A DNA stretch of 64,000 nt, taken from the NCBI RefSeq assembly GCF_016745255.1, contig NZ_JADOEQ010000013.1, positions 1-64,000 on the forward strand. The letters are read 5' to 3'. Each line of letters begins with the position of its first letter. Position 1 is the stretch's first letter. The notes under the pieces were generated by a model. That model was given only the letters and a program-made list of their open reading frames with translations, was not told the origin of the DNA and searched no databases. The DNA comes from Enterococcus sp. BWR-S5. Its GTDB lineage: Bacteria > Bacillota > Bacilli > Lactobacillales > Enterococcaceae. Shown in pieces: positions 8,402 through 16,845 of the stretch. The position numbers and the translations under genes were made by a program.

Positions 8402-9526
8402 TTACGCTTCAAATCGAATATTTTTTTTGAAGCATTGACAGCCGAGCCAAAGAACAACAACTGTTGCTATCCCCAATGTAAAAAGGCCATGAGAAAAATT
8501 AATTTGTGTATTATGCAGCACCCGAGGCAAGCACCAGTTGGCGTAGTATTCTTGGTTTTCGATACCATATTGCCCATATGCACGAAAATCGTAGCCTACA
8601 AACAGCTTGCCAACATTCAAATACGTAAAAGGATTCCAATGAGCTAGCTTCCTCAGTACAGGAATGGAAGAAACACTGATAAAATAGCCTTCAGCCAACA
8701 AAAAGACCGTTGCTATAAGGGAAAAGGCAGTTTTTCTGAATAACACACTAAATAGAAAGTGTAGGGCAAAACAAAAGAGTAAAACAAAAAAGAATAGAAC
8801 AAAAACGCGTATCATATATTGATAAAGAGGAACAAATGTCATGGACTTCTCCGTGAACACAATTATCGGATACTTCCACGAGCTGCTTCCTGAAAAAATC
8901 AAACCAATCATTCCCGCACATAAAACAAGAACAACGCTTAGTAAAGAAGAATGACCTACAGCCAGTAAATACTTCCAGAGATATAGACGGGTGCGTGAGA
9001 TTGGCTGTGTCAGACAGAGACTCATCGTCTGTTCCTCAAATTCCTTCGTTAAGCTGTCACCAAATAAAAACAAGAAATAGATAATTCCCAAAAGACTAGT
9101 CAAGCTCGTCAAAGCAATGGCTGAGAACACACTACTCTGTGTCCCATAACGCATAGAATAAGCGGGCAGCTTTCTATCAATCAGCTCGTTATTAAGTGCA
9201 GTTCTATAAAATGGGTATGTAGGTAATGTCAGTACCTCTTCAAGAGATTCACCTTTTCCGGCGGCTGTAAGAAACGCCTCTTCCTGTGTCTCAATCATTT
9301 GATTGACAGATAACAGGTATTCCTCCAGCTCCGCATCTAATGCATTACGCCCAAATATAGGTTTTGAAAAACCATTTTCCTGATTAATGACACGATTTTC
9401 TTGTATTCCCATGTACCTATTGAACAGAAAGAACAGACCGATAAAGAGTAGTCCGCCAGCAATCAGCAGATACGTTTTACGTTGACGCCATAGCTTCAGC
9501 TCTTCAAAGCGAATGATGTTCATCAT
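8402..9526 (-). CDS. ABC-2 type exporter permease (second permease)
   Basis: The 374-residue membrane protein has an N-terminal transmembrane segment, a long extracytoplasmic loop (about 45-140) and five further hydrophobic segments, as in ABC-2/ABC-3-like exporter permeases. The segment EEQTMSLCLTQPISRTRLYLWK resembles the cytoplasmic coupling region of this family. Its start overlaps the preceding permease stop by 4 bp (translational coupling). The substrate is unknown; no bacteriocin or lantibiotic gene is adjacent. Confidence 0.75.
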   Translation of the reverse strand: MMNIIRFEELKLWRQRKTYLLIAGGLLFIGLFFLFNRYMGIQENRVINQENGFSKPIFGRNALDAELEEYLLSVNQMIETQEEAFLTAAGKGESLEEVLTLPTYPFYRTALNNELIDRKLPAYSMRYGTQSSVFSAIALTSLTSLLGIIYFLFLFGDSLTKEFEEQTMSLCLTQPISRTRLYLWKYLLAVGHSSLLSVVLVLCAGMIGLIFSGSSSWKYPIIVFTEKSMTFVPLYQYMIRVFVLFFFVLLFCFALHFLFSVLFRKTAFSLIATVFLLAEGYFISVSSIPVLRKLAHWNPFTYLNVGKLFVGYDFRAYGQYGIENQEYYANWCLPRVLHNTQINFSHGLFTLGIATVVVLWLGCQCFKKNIRFEA

Positions 9527-10671
9527 ATTCTATTCACCGCCTTACTGCCTAACCTCAACAAAATGATGTTCCCAATGACTAAAACAGCTGCACCAAAAAA
9601 GAAGGCTTGCGTAAAGCCAATCGATTCTCTCAAATAGGCATCGACATCCATATAAAAGAATGGCAGCCACTGAACCAAACTGTTCTCATTAAAAAGTACA
9701 CTTTTTAGGAGATTCGGTACAAGAAATAGGGCTAAAAACACTGCCAAAACTTCAAGAGAGTGTTTGACTGCTTTAGAAAGCAGCATCAGTAGCTGAACAA
9801 TGAAAGCGATAAACAATAGTTGCAGGACAATTACTGCCAAGATATAGCTGCCAATAGAAATATAGTAAAATGCGCTTGTTCCTTCTATTATAATTGGATA
9901 TGACACACTACCTGTTCCAAACAATAAAGAAGCAGATAAAAATCCAAGTCCTAGATAAAGCAAATAGACAGCTCCTATAATCAAAACCGCCATCCCTGTT
10001 TTACGGAAGTATCTTTTTTGTTTACTGATAGGTTGAACAGACATGAACAAATAGGTTCTGCGTTCATATTCACTTGTCATAAAATCAAAGAAAAACAATG
10101 CGACAACTACCAGTAAGAGACCTGAGGACATCGCATGACGCAACAACGAATAAAGGAAGTACATCCCCTTAGGGCTAGAAGATATATCCTCAATTGGTAA
10201 ATCATGTTCCTTTAGCCATTCATTACGCCCCAGTTGTTGTGTTACTTCGTCTAGTGAAAGCATCGACCATTCTGTTCCGCCGGCCTTCATATATTCACTT
10301 TGCAGAAGCAGGCGTTCTGTTTGCACATTACGTCGCTCTTTCCAGTCACCTGTAAGTCTGGCAGTGTTCTCATCTTCCAACAGATAGAGAATGTTTACTA
10401 CTTTTTCGTATTGCATCTGATCTTTCTTAGATAAAAAAACGCCCTGCTCATCAAGATGATGAAGCATCTTGTATGGCTCAGGCGTTCCAACATATCCTTG
10501 AGGAGGCTGTATTTCATCAGCAACTGCTTTTAAATACTGATGATCACTTTTATTTACCTGTTTACTGCTGTCCCATTGTTCAGCCACCTGAACCCCCAGA
10601 GCCAGAAGTAAAATACCTAACAACAAAATATTTTTTGGATTCCTTTTCCATTTCACCCACTCAAATTTCAT
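9523..10671 (-). CDS. ABC-2 type exporter permease (first permease)
   Basis: The 382-residue protein shares topology with the next gene: an N-terminal membrane segment, an extracellular loop of about 150 residues, then hydrophobic segments from about residue 175. The segment TSEYERRTYLFMSVQPISK parallels the corresponding segment of the partner, so the two probably form a heterodimeric channel. It starts one base after the ATPase stop codon and overlaps the next permease, giving a tight ATPase-permease-permease operon. Export role inferred from family. Confidence 0.75.
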   Translation of the reverse strand: MKFEWVKWKRNPKNILLLGILLLALGVQVAEQWDSSKQVNKSDHQYLKAVADEIQPPQGYVGTPEPYKMLHHLDEQGVFLSKKDQMQYEKVVNILYLLEDENTARLTGDWKERRNVQTERLLLQSEYMKAGGTEWSMLSLDEVTQQLGRNEWLKEHDLPIEDISSSPKGMYFLYSLLRHAMSSGLLLVVVALFFFDFMTSEYERRTYLFMSVQPISKQKRYFRKTGMAVLIIGAVYLLYLGLGFLSASLLFGTGSVSYPIIIEGTSAFYYISIGSYILAVIVLQLLFIAFIVQLLMLLSKAVKHSLEVLAVFLALFLVPNLLKSVLFNENSLVQWLPFFYMDVDAYLRESIGFTQAFFFGAAVLVIGNIILLRLGSKAVNRI

Positions 10672-11565
10672 CTAGCTCACACGCTGAGTCCTGGCAAATA
10701 AATTGAAATACATTGTTTCCAATGTCCCTTTGGCCATCCGTTGATCAAAAACAGTTAACTCTTGCTCTGTGCAAAAAGCCTTGAAAGCTAACAGCTGCTC
10801 TGAGAAAAATGTTCCTTTGATTTTATAGGGTGAACAGATTTGATAGGAGACATCGATTTTTTCCAGAAAATTCACTGCCAGCTCCTGCTCAGCAAGAATG
10901 AATTCATATTCAATTTCTTCTACTTTAATATTCTCTTTGGATACTAGCTGTCCTTCATGCAAAAATAAGATTGAGTCTGTGACTTTTTCAATTTCTTCGA
11001 GATTATGTGAAGAAAGGATAATCGTTACTCCTTGCTGATGCAATCTTTCTAAAATCGTCCTTACTTGTTCAACGCTACAAGGGTCCAGTCCATTCAACGG
11101 CTCATCCATTAACAGCAGCTTTGGATTATTCATCAATGCAATCCCTAATAACAGGTGCTGTTTCATGCCCAGAGAATAGTTTTTTACCTTCTTATCCATG
11201 TAATGCGTCATGCCCAGTTCTTCTACCAGCATTAGCATTTCTTCCTTTGTTTTCTTATGCTCACGACGAATAAATTCCATGTGATCCCAACCTGTCAGGT
11301 GCTGGTACAAAATCGAGGGATCCTGCAAATAGGACATATCGTAGAATATCTGATAATCCACATTTGGTCTGCCCAAAACTGTAATTTCACCTTCATCAGG
11401 AACTTCTATATCTGCAATCAAATTAAGTAATGTAGTTTTGCCTGACCCATTTGGCGCAACCAATGCAATAATTTCAGGTTGATCAATGACCAAATCGATA
11501 TCAGCTAAGACCTGCTGATGACCGAAGCTTTTACATATATTTTTTATCTGTAAGATTTCCTTCAT
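10672..11565 (-). CDS. ABC exporter ATP-binding protein
   Basis: The product shows Walker A (PNGSGKTT), a degenerate signature (YSLGMKQ instead of LSGGQ), Walker B (LLLMDEPLNGLD) and the switch His (SSHNLEEIE). The C-terminal 80 residues are an accessory domain common to ABC-2 drug/lantibiotic exporters. The start MKEILQIKN at 11565 is chosen because the family begins there and GGGAG lies 9 nt upstream; an alternative ATG pair at 11592-11595, also with an AAGGA site, would add 10 residues. First gene of the three-gene operon. Confidence 0.85.
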   Translation of the reverse strand: MKEILQIKNICKSFGHQQVLADIDLVIDQPEIIALVAPNGSGKTTLLNLIADIEVPDEGEITVLGRPNVDYQIFYDMSYLQDPSILYQHLTGWDHMEFIRREHKKTKEEMLMLVEELGMTHYMDKKVKNYSLGMKQHLLLGIALMNNPKLLLMDEPLNGLDPCSVEQVRTILERLHQQGVTIILSSHNLEEIEKVTDSILFLHEGQLVSKENIKVEEIEYEFILAEQELAVNFLEKIDVSYQICSPYKIKGTFFSEQLLAFKAFCTEQELTVFDQRMAKGTLETMYFNLFARTQRVS

Positions 11566-11673
11566 TTTTACCCACTCCCAATATCTTTTCATCATTTGTC
11601 AACTTTCCTTCTTCAGTCTATCTTTAATCTATTGAATAAATGTGAACTTTGAATCTTAAATTTCGAATTTTCT

Positions 11674-11701
11674 TTGAATTATCTGAGAACAAAGTTATAA
11701 T
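11674..11701 (+). promoter_or_regulatory. Promoter of the AIM24-family gene
   Basis: TTGAAT (11674-11679), 16-bp spacer, TATAAT (11696-11701). Predicted start near 11708 gives a 5' leader of about 37 nt carrying AAGGGGG before the ATG. Confidence 0.65.
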
Positions 11702-11744
11702 TGAATCAAACAATATTACCTATAACAATATAAGGGGGATAAAA

Positions 11745-12443
11745 ATGAATTTTAAAATGACTGAAAATACACTGTTTCCATTAGTTGAGGTTTCACTTCA
11801 AAACAGAGAAATGATTCAATTGGAACGTGGAGCAATGGTTTACCATAATGGGCAAATCAACCTTGAAGGAAAAATGAATAGTAACGGACAATCCGGTCTT
11901 GGTGGCGCGATTCGTGCATTAGGACGTTCTATGACTAGTGGAGAAAGTTTCTTTATTACTCAAGCAACAGGCTTGAGCGACAATGCTGTGATTGCACTTG
12001 CTCCCGGTACGCCGGGCGCAATCAAAGAGTTGGAAGTTGGCATGGAGCATTGGCGTTTAAATGATGGTGCCTTCTTAGCTTGTGATGCGACAGTTTCTTA
12101 TGAAATGAAACGTCAAAAGGTAAGCACTTCTTTATTTGGTGGTACAGGTGGATTCTTCGTTATGGAGACTGCCGGCAAAGGAACATTACTGGTTAATGCT
12201 TACGGTGATATCGTTGAGCTTCAGCTTGATGGCAACCAACCATTTATCATTGATAATCAGCATGTTGTTGCTTGGACAGAATCGCTAGACTATAATATCA
12301 AAGTGGCTTCAGGCATTTTTGGTTTCACAACAGGTGAAGGTCTGGTAAATGAGTTCCACGGAAGAGGAACTGTCTTAATTCAAACAAGAAATGTTGAAGC
12401 ATTGGCAGGAATGGTTGCCCCATTCATCGCAACCGGAAAATAG
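11745..12443 (+). CDS. AIM24/TIGR00266 family protein
   Basis: The 232-residue protein matches the AIM24/TIGR00266 family, a duplicated beta-sandwich fold of unclear function: ERGAMVYHNG near the N-terminus, GTGGFFVMETAGKGTLLVNAYGD in the middle (quoted in parts: GTGGFFVMET, KGTLLVNAYG), and a Gly-rich GFTTGEGLVNEFHGRG near the end. Start at 11745 chosen because of the GGGGG ribosome site and the -10 element upstream; a longer frame from 11649 would include the promoter. Monocistronic; its TAG stop lies at the very edge of an intergenic repeat. Confidence 0.85.
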   Translation: MNFKMTENTLFPLVEVSLQNREMIQLERGAMVYHNGQINLEGKMNSNGQSGLGGAIRALGRSMTSGESFFITQATGLSDNAVIALAPGTPGAIKELEVGMEHWRLNDGAFLACDATVSYEMKRQKVSTSLFGGTGGFFVMETAGKGTLLVNAYGDIVELQLDGNQPFIIDNQHVVAWTESLDYNIKVASGIFGFTTGEGLVNEFHGRGTVLIQTRNVEALAGMVAPFIATGK

Positions 12444-12780
12444 AAAAGCTGAACAGACTTGATTAACTTCTGAGCAATATAGGAACTTAGCACATTGGTG
12501 CTTTTTACCAATGTTGAAAAGTTATCTTATTGCCGAAGAAGTTAGTCTGTGAAGCTGGACAAATAGAAAAGCTGAACGGGTCGTTCAGCTCATGAGTGAT
12601 ATAGAAAACTGGACTGTGAGGCGCTCTCTGCCACACCGTTCAGTTTTTCTTATCACCGATTGAGTTGACTCGTGAAGCTGGACAAATAGAAAAGCTGAAC
12701 GAGTCGTTCAACTTATAAGTGATATAGGAAACTGGACCGTGAGGCGCTTTTTGCCACACCGTCCAGTTTTTTCTTATCAT
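12441..12780. repeat. Modular palindromic intergenic repeat (EFAR-like), three tandem modules
   Basis: Three related modules follow each other. Module 1 is 12441-12550; modules 2 (12551-12673) and 3 (12674-12780) are close to identical 123-bp/107-bp tandem copies. Each has the core GAAAAGCTGAAC, a first hairpin (arms AGCTGAACG and CGTTCAGCT in module 2) and a second hairpin (AAACTGGAC...GTCCAGTTT in module 3). Base changes in the second stem between copies keep pairing (GU versus GC). Two independent stem-loops per unit match the published description of E. faecalis EFAR repeats; homology to EFAR itself was not tested. Confidence 0.7.
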
Positions 12781-12782
12781 AA

Positions 12783-12821
12783 AAAAGCTGCCATTCTTCA
12801 AATTGAAGGATGGCAGCTTTT
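12783..12821 (-). terminator. Terminator of the LCP gene
   Basis: A stem of AAAAGCTGCCATTCTTC with its complement (one G-U) and a 4-nt loop, just after the stop of the minus-strand LCP gene, with T-rich sequence following in that direction. Confidence 0.75.
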
Positions 12822-12834
12822 ACATTATAGTTGA

Positions 12835-13752
12835 TTACTCTTTTTCTAAAAACTCTTTAATCGCTTGTGCATTGGCTGCTTCATCGATTTCAATGACACT
12901 TCCCGCAGATGTGTTATCGTTAAAGTCCCAGCTTCCTTCGACTGGCACAGAAAGTGTTTCCAGGTCTTTCACGCTTCCTGTTAGGAAATCTTTTGCCAAG
13001 TCAATAATCAAATCTGTTGGCATATTGGTATCCAGCTTACCTACTGCTTCTCCCGCAACCTTAGGCAGCTTCAAAATAGGGATTAAATTAGCTGATTGAG
13101 AGGCTAAAGCGTTCATTACCTGTTGTTGTCTGCGAACACGCCCAAAATCGCCTTCTTCATCCATTCTAAAACGTGCATATTGTAGTAGACTGTCTCCATC
13201 AAGCGTTTGCTCTCCTTGATAGATATCGACCCCATCTAAATTGATATCCTTCTCAACATCAATTTTTACTCCATCCGGATAAAGTTCATCCACTAATTCA
13301 CTAAATTGACTGAAATCAATGATTGCATAATAATTGATTGGCAGATCAAAGCTCTCATTCAAAACTTTTTTTGTCAGCTTGGCTCCACCATAAGCATAGG
13401 CAGAATTGATTTTTCCTAAACCATAACCGGGAATGTCAACAAAGCTGTCTCTCATAATTGATATCAGCTTAGGCTGCTTAGTCTTACTGTCATAATGCGC
13501 AACCATCAATGTATCTGAACGACCACCATCGCCATCATCATCTCTGGTATCTGTTCCAATCAGCAGGACATTTACTTCCTGATCACTTGTTTGATCGTCT
13601 CCACTGAAATCCTTATTCTTAGTAACTATTGCTTTCGCTTCAACATTCTCTTTCGCACTGAAAAAAGTAAGTGCGGCGTAGCATCCCAGCGCATCAAGTA
13701 CAAAAATAATCGAAAGTAGGACAATAATTCCCGTTTTTGCTGTCTTTTTCAT
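12835..13752 (-). CDS. LytR-CpsA-Psr (LCP) family wall polymer ligase
   Basis: The 305-residue protein has one N-terminal transmembrane helix (about 7-30) and an extracellular LCP domain. Typical motifs are LLIGTDTRDDD, RSDTLMVAHYD, LISIMRDSFVDIPG and the Arg-rich LQYARFRMDEEGDFGRVRRQ (quoted in parts: YARFRMDEEGD, GRVRRQQ). LCP proteins transfer undecaprenyl-linked glycopolymers such as teichoic acid or capsule to peptidoglycan. AAGGA lies upstream of the ATG. It stands alone on the minus strand with its own terminator. Which polymer it handles cannot be told from sequence. Confidence 0.88.
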   Translation of the reverse strand: MKKTAKTGIIVLLSIIFVLDALGCYAALTFFSAKENVEAKAIVTKNKDFSGDDQTSDQEVNVLLIGTDTRDDDGDGGRSDTLMVAHYDSKTKQPKLISIMRDSFVDIPGYGLGKINSAYAYGGAKLTKKVLNESFDLPINYYAIIDFSQFSELVDELYPDGVKIDVEKDINLDGVDIYQGEQTLDGDSLLQYARFRMDEEGDFGRVRRQQQVMNALASQSANLIPILKLPKVAGEAVGKLDTNMPTDLIIDLAKDFLTGSVKDLETLSVPVEGSWDFNDNTSAGSVIEIDEAANAQAIKEFLEKE

Positions 13753-14192
13753 TGGTTTGGTTAAGTCCTTTCATCAACACAGCTGGTTTATTCCATCTAC
13801 CCATCGCCTTGTTACTACTCACGACAGTTTTTGATTCAGCTATGTTCTTTTTCAACTTCAGCCTGATGCATCATTATACTTTACTTGAGGAATCTTTGTT
13901 TCTCTCTAAAGTAATTGAGCCTCTTGACCATTTTACCAACAACATTTAATTCATATTTACTATACCTATATCAAAAAATGAAGTCAACTAAAGATATGTT
14001 AAGATTTTTTATAGATTATTATTCACTATTCAGACTATTTTAAAATAGAAAGCAGAAAGATAAAATATCATTTCAGAAAGAATCCAAATAACAACGAAAA
14101 GATTTTATCAGTGACAACTAAAGACTCACCTCTATAAAATTTACGAACTTTCTTTTGTTTTTTTATCGGAGCTTCATGAGAGAAACCAATTT
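13753..14192. other. Gene-free stretch upstream of the LCP gene
   Basis: AT-rich sequence without a credible gene. On the minus strand a TATAAT lies at 13873-13878, about 120 bp before the LCP start, with no good -35; it may be the LCP promoter. A 70-codon open frame on the plus strand here begins with TTG and has no ribosome site. Confidence 0.4.
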
Positions 14193-14609
14193 TTATTCAC
14201 TTTTCTGTTCAGTATCTACACGTGCCGGTCCTTTTTTTAAATTGAAAAAAATAAGTACCCCGCTGCCGCCAATAAGCAATAATAGAACCCAGCCAAACCA
14301 GCTTTGGAAAAGATTTTGAAAGACATAAACAATGACAAGTAGTGCAGCAATAAAAAAGAGTCCTGAAAATAGTTGTCTCCAGCCTTCTTTTGTTGATAGA
14401 AGAGCAAACAAACCGGAGAGCACTCCTATGACGGTCGCATAGGTGACCAAGTAAACAAATTGAAAGCCGCTAGTTGTTTCTTTTGCCAATGCATACGCAA
14501 AAGATAGCGGATAATAGAGCATCACATTGATTAAGATTTCTGTAACTAGATAAAGAATCACACGCGGTTGTTTAAATTTATTCTTCAATATTTTTGTATT
14601 CATTTTCAT
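14193..14609 (-). CDS. Small four-helix membrane protein of unknown function
   Basis: The 138-residue product has four hydrophobic segments (about 18-38, 50-70, 78-98 and 103-122), a basic N-terminus and a charged tail (RVDTEQKSE). I do not recognise a family. The start at 14609 is chosen because AAGGAGAG lies 6 nt upstream; a longer frame to 14639 would put the ribosome site inside the gene. It is flanked by gene-free stretches on both sides, so probably monocistronic. Confidence 0.65.
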   Translation of the reverse strand: MKMNTKILKNKFKQPRVILYLVTEILINVMLYYPLSFAYALAKETTSGFQFVYLVTYATVIGVLSGLFALLSTKEGWRQLFSGLFFIAALLVIVYVFQNLFQSWFGWVLLLLIGGSGVLIFFNLKKGPARVDTEQKSE

Positions 14610-14639
14610 TCTATTCTCTCCTTCAATTCCGTTTGTCAC

Positions 14640-14940
14640 TGCCAGCTTGATAAATCCTTAAGGATATTTAGAGCTTCTCCAGGATAAACATTTTACTACT
14701 CAATTCGTTACATTCGAAAGAGTCTTGCAAACAAGCTTTCCCATCATTCATCTGGCACATGAAGCTATTATATCACTTAACTAAATAAAAAAAGGTGACC
14801 ATTCTTTGAAAAAAATATTTTCCAATTCTATCCACCTCTAGGATATACTATTGTATAACTAAGAAATAATCACTTGCAGTAAACGATTATTCAGTAAGAC
14901 GAGAACATAATTATCACATTAATCACAAAAGGAGTATTCT
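14640..14940. other. Intergenic region with possible promoter and small palindrome
   Basis: No gene seen. On the plus strand TATACT at 14844-14849 could serve the GNAT gene, with a weak TTCCAA at about 18 bp upstream. A 7-bp inverted repeat, AATAATC and GATTATT separated by 13 bp, lies at about 14866-14892. Confidence 0.35.
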
Positions 14941-15411
14941 ATGAAAACACATATTCAGCTAATGACACAGGAAACTGCTATGATAATTGCGGATCAGTGG
15001 ACCTATGAAGAGCCGTATTCTTTCTATGATGCATCAGCCGATGAAGAAGACTATCAAGAGCTTATCGATCCTCTACAAAGAGATAATCAATACTATGAAA
15101 TGTGGAAAAATGATGAACTGTTTGGCTATTTCGTTATTCTACTTAACAATCCAACCACTGTTGAACTAGGCTTAGGCCTTAAACCAGAGCTAACAGGAAA
15201 AGGCTTCGGACAGTCATTTATCAGTGAAATAATGGATTTTACAGCCGCAAAATTTCCTGAAATATCAAAAATAGAGCTTTCGGTTGCTGCATTCAATCAG
15301 CGTGCCATCAAAACCTATCTGGCTGTTGGTTTCACCGAAAGCCATCATTTCCTCAAAAAAACTAACGGAGGAACCTACGATTTTATAAAGATGGAAAAAC
15401 AAATAAAATAG
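14941..15411 (+). CDS. GNAT family N-acetyltransferase
   Basis: The 156-residue protein has the acetyl-CoA binding pattern ELTGKGFGQSF (R/Q-x-x-G-x-G/A) at about 85-95 and the C-terminal FNQRAIKTYLAVGF that ends GNAT domains. The substrate cannot be deduced; the fold is like RimJ/RimL small acetyltransferases. GGAGT ribosome site 5 nt before ATG. Alone on the plus strand and closed by a bidirectional terminator. Confidence 0.82.
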   Translation: MKTHIQLMTQETAMIIADQWTYEEPYSFYDASADEEDYQELIDPLQRDNQYYEMWKNDELFGYFVILLNNPTTVELGLGLKPELTGKGFGQSFISEIMDFTAAKFPEISKIELSVAAFNQRAIKTYLAVGFTESHHFLKKTNGGTYDFIKMEKQIK

Positions 15412-15416
15412 AGTAA

Positions 15417-15437
15417 GAAAAGCTGAACGAGTCGTTT
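15417..15437. repeat. Remnant of the EFAR-like repeat
   Basis: AAAAGCTGAACGAGTCGTT just after the GNAT stop matches the start of modules 2 and 3 of the repeat at 12.5 kb, then homology ends. A truncated copy is the simplest reading. Confidence 0.5.
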
Positions 15438-15443
15438 ATAGTC

Positions 15444-15481
15444 AAAAACCCCTACCGTAATATTTCACGGCAGGGGTTTTA
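15444..15481. terminator. Bidirectional terminator between GNAT and DUF975 genes
   Basis: Stem AAAACCCCTaCCGT against ACGGCAGGGGTTTT with one A-C mismatch and an 8-nt loop, lying between convergent genes. Confidence 0.8.
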
Positions 15482-15487
15482 TGCTTA

Positions 15488-16477
15488 TTAAAAATCGGTG
15501 TAACCATCTGCCAGTTCATGACTGAACAGGTGACTTTTTTCTTTGACAATTTCATCGAAAAATAGTGCTTCTGATACACTATAGTAAGGAATCACATAGA
15601 ATAAAGCAATTCCACCACTGAAGAATGATGCAAAGTACCACAGGACAAAAGAACAAGTGAACATGAAATATTCCATCTTATAGCCCTTCATCAATTCTTT
15701 ACTCAAATCAATTGCTTCCTTAGCTGTTAAGGACTCATCTTTTCTCAGTAAATAGTTCGTCATACTATAAGAAATCTGTTTAACAATTCCAGGTACCCAT
15801 AACAGTAGAGACCATAAAAATGTATAAAGAGCTACTAATAAATTAGCTGTTACTGCTCGTCTGCCATTTTCTTTAAAGAATTTTGTAAATGTCAGTCTCA
15901 GGCTAAATGGCATTCCTTCTGCATTATCAACTCCGGCCCATCGAAGCATCCCTTGATAAAGAATTGATGCTGCTGTAAGAATCAAAACAAAGAGAAACCA
16001 TAAGAAGCTAAATGTTCTTGTTCTAACATTGTAATAGCCATAATCATAGCTGTTCATTCTTGCAGTATTACTTAACGATAGAGTTTTTACCTCTCTGTCC
16101 AACGGATAATTGATATTATGCCCTTCTTCAGCGGGCTCCCGATCTCCAAAATAACCATCATCATCTTCATAATCGTAATAAGCATCATCATACCCATCAT
16201 AGTAACCATCATCATATCCGGCATCATAGCCATCCATGTAATCATCATTATAGTAGTTACCTTCTGAATCTGTATCATCCTGCCAAGAACGATAAAGCTC
16301 GCTATTCTCTTCATATTCATAGTCATAGCTGCTATAGGAATTATCTATAGTTCCTACGAAAACAACAAAAGAATAGATAACCATAATAATGAAGGGAATC
16401 ATGACCAAGGTGCTCCAATGCCCATAGTTTTTATGCAATAAGTGCTGTGCTTTCTTTTTTATTTCGCTTCTAGTCAT
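15488..16477 (-). CDS. DUF975 family membrane protein with Asp/Tyr/Gly-rich extracytoplasmic loop
   Basis: The 329-residue protein starts MTRSEIKKKAQ, typical of DUF975, with a membrane helix at about 22-43 and further hydrophobic segments at about 160-180, 212-235, 262-290 and near the C-terminus. The motif TKFFKENGRRAV and the segment around SLLLWVPGIVKQISYSM fit the family. Between helices 1 and 2 is an unusual acidic loop (about 45-125) with repeats such as MDGYDAGYDDGYYDGYDDAY. The corresponding DNA is a near-repetitive run of ATC/ATA-type triplets. Function unknown. Good GGAG ribosome site 6 nt before ATG. Confidence 0.75.
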   Translation of the reverse strand: MTRSEIKKKAQHLLHKNYGHWSTLVMIPFIIMVIYSFVVFVGTIDNSYSSYDYEYEENSELYRSWQDDTDSEGNYYNDDYMDGYDAGYDDGYYDGYDDAYYDYEDDDGYFGDREPAEEGHNINYPLDREVKTLSLSNTARMNSYDYGYYNVRTRTFSFLWFLFVLILTAASILYQGMLRWAGVDNAEGMPFSLRLTFTKFFKENGRRAVTANLLVALYTFLWSLLLWVPGIVKQISYSMTNYLLRKDESLTAKEAIDLSKELMKGYKMEYFMFTCSFVLWYFASFFSGGIALFYVIPYYSVSEALFFDEIVKEKSHLFSHELADGYTDF

Positions 16478-16845
16478 CCTTTTCTCCTTTTTCTACGTCA
16501 TTTAAGCAGACTGGCAAGCAACATAGTCCGCCATTTTTTTCTGTACTAAAAAATCAGAATCATCCAACATTGATTCACACCATAAAATCTTTTAGCTAGA
16601 AAATATTGAATCTTAACATACTGAAGACTATTGTTACTTCAAGCATGTAAACTTACTATATCGAATATCATGAAATTAAACAATAGAAAACTCTGAATTT
16701 TAAGATTTCTACTTTGAAAAATCAGCATAAAAACAGGAGTTGTCAGTGTCAACCATTTCCTCAAAGCAAGCCGCTCCTTAATAGAAGAAATATGACAACT
16801 AACAAATCCTGCTGTACTTACTAACACTTCATGGGTAACCTAATA
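16478..16845. other. Gene-free stretch, nothing recognisable
   Basis: AT-rich; a 62-codon minus frame (16639-16827) starts with GTG, has no ribosome site and resembles nothing. No hairpin with a T tract is visible. Confidence 0.4.

Noticed and set aside
13737-13949. 70-codon hydrophobic plus-strand frame upstream of the LCP gene
   Set aside because: TTG start within the LCP start region, no ribosome site.
16087-16326. Met/Ile-rich 79-codon frame inside the DUF975 gene
   Set aside because: A frame artefact of the repeated GAT/TAT triplets coding the DGY loop.
16639-16827. 62-codon minus-strand frame
   Set aside because: GTG start without ribosome site, no recognisable composition, low-complexity AT-rich DNA.
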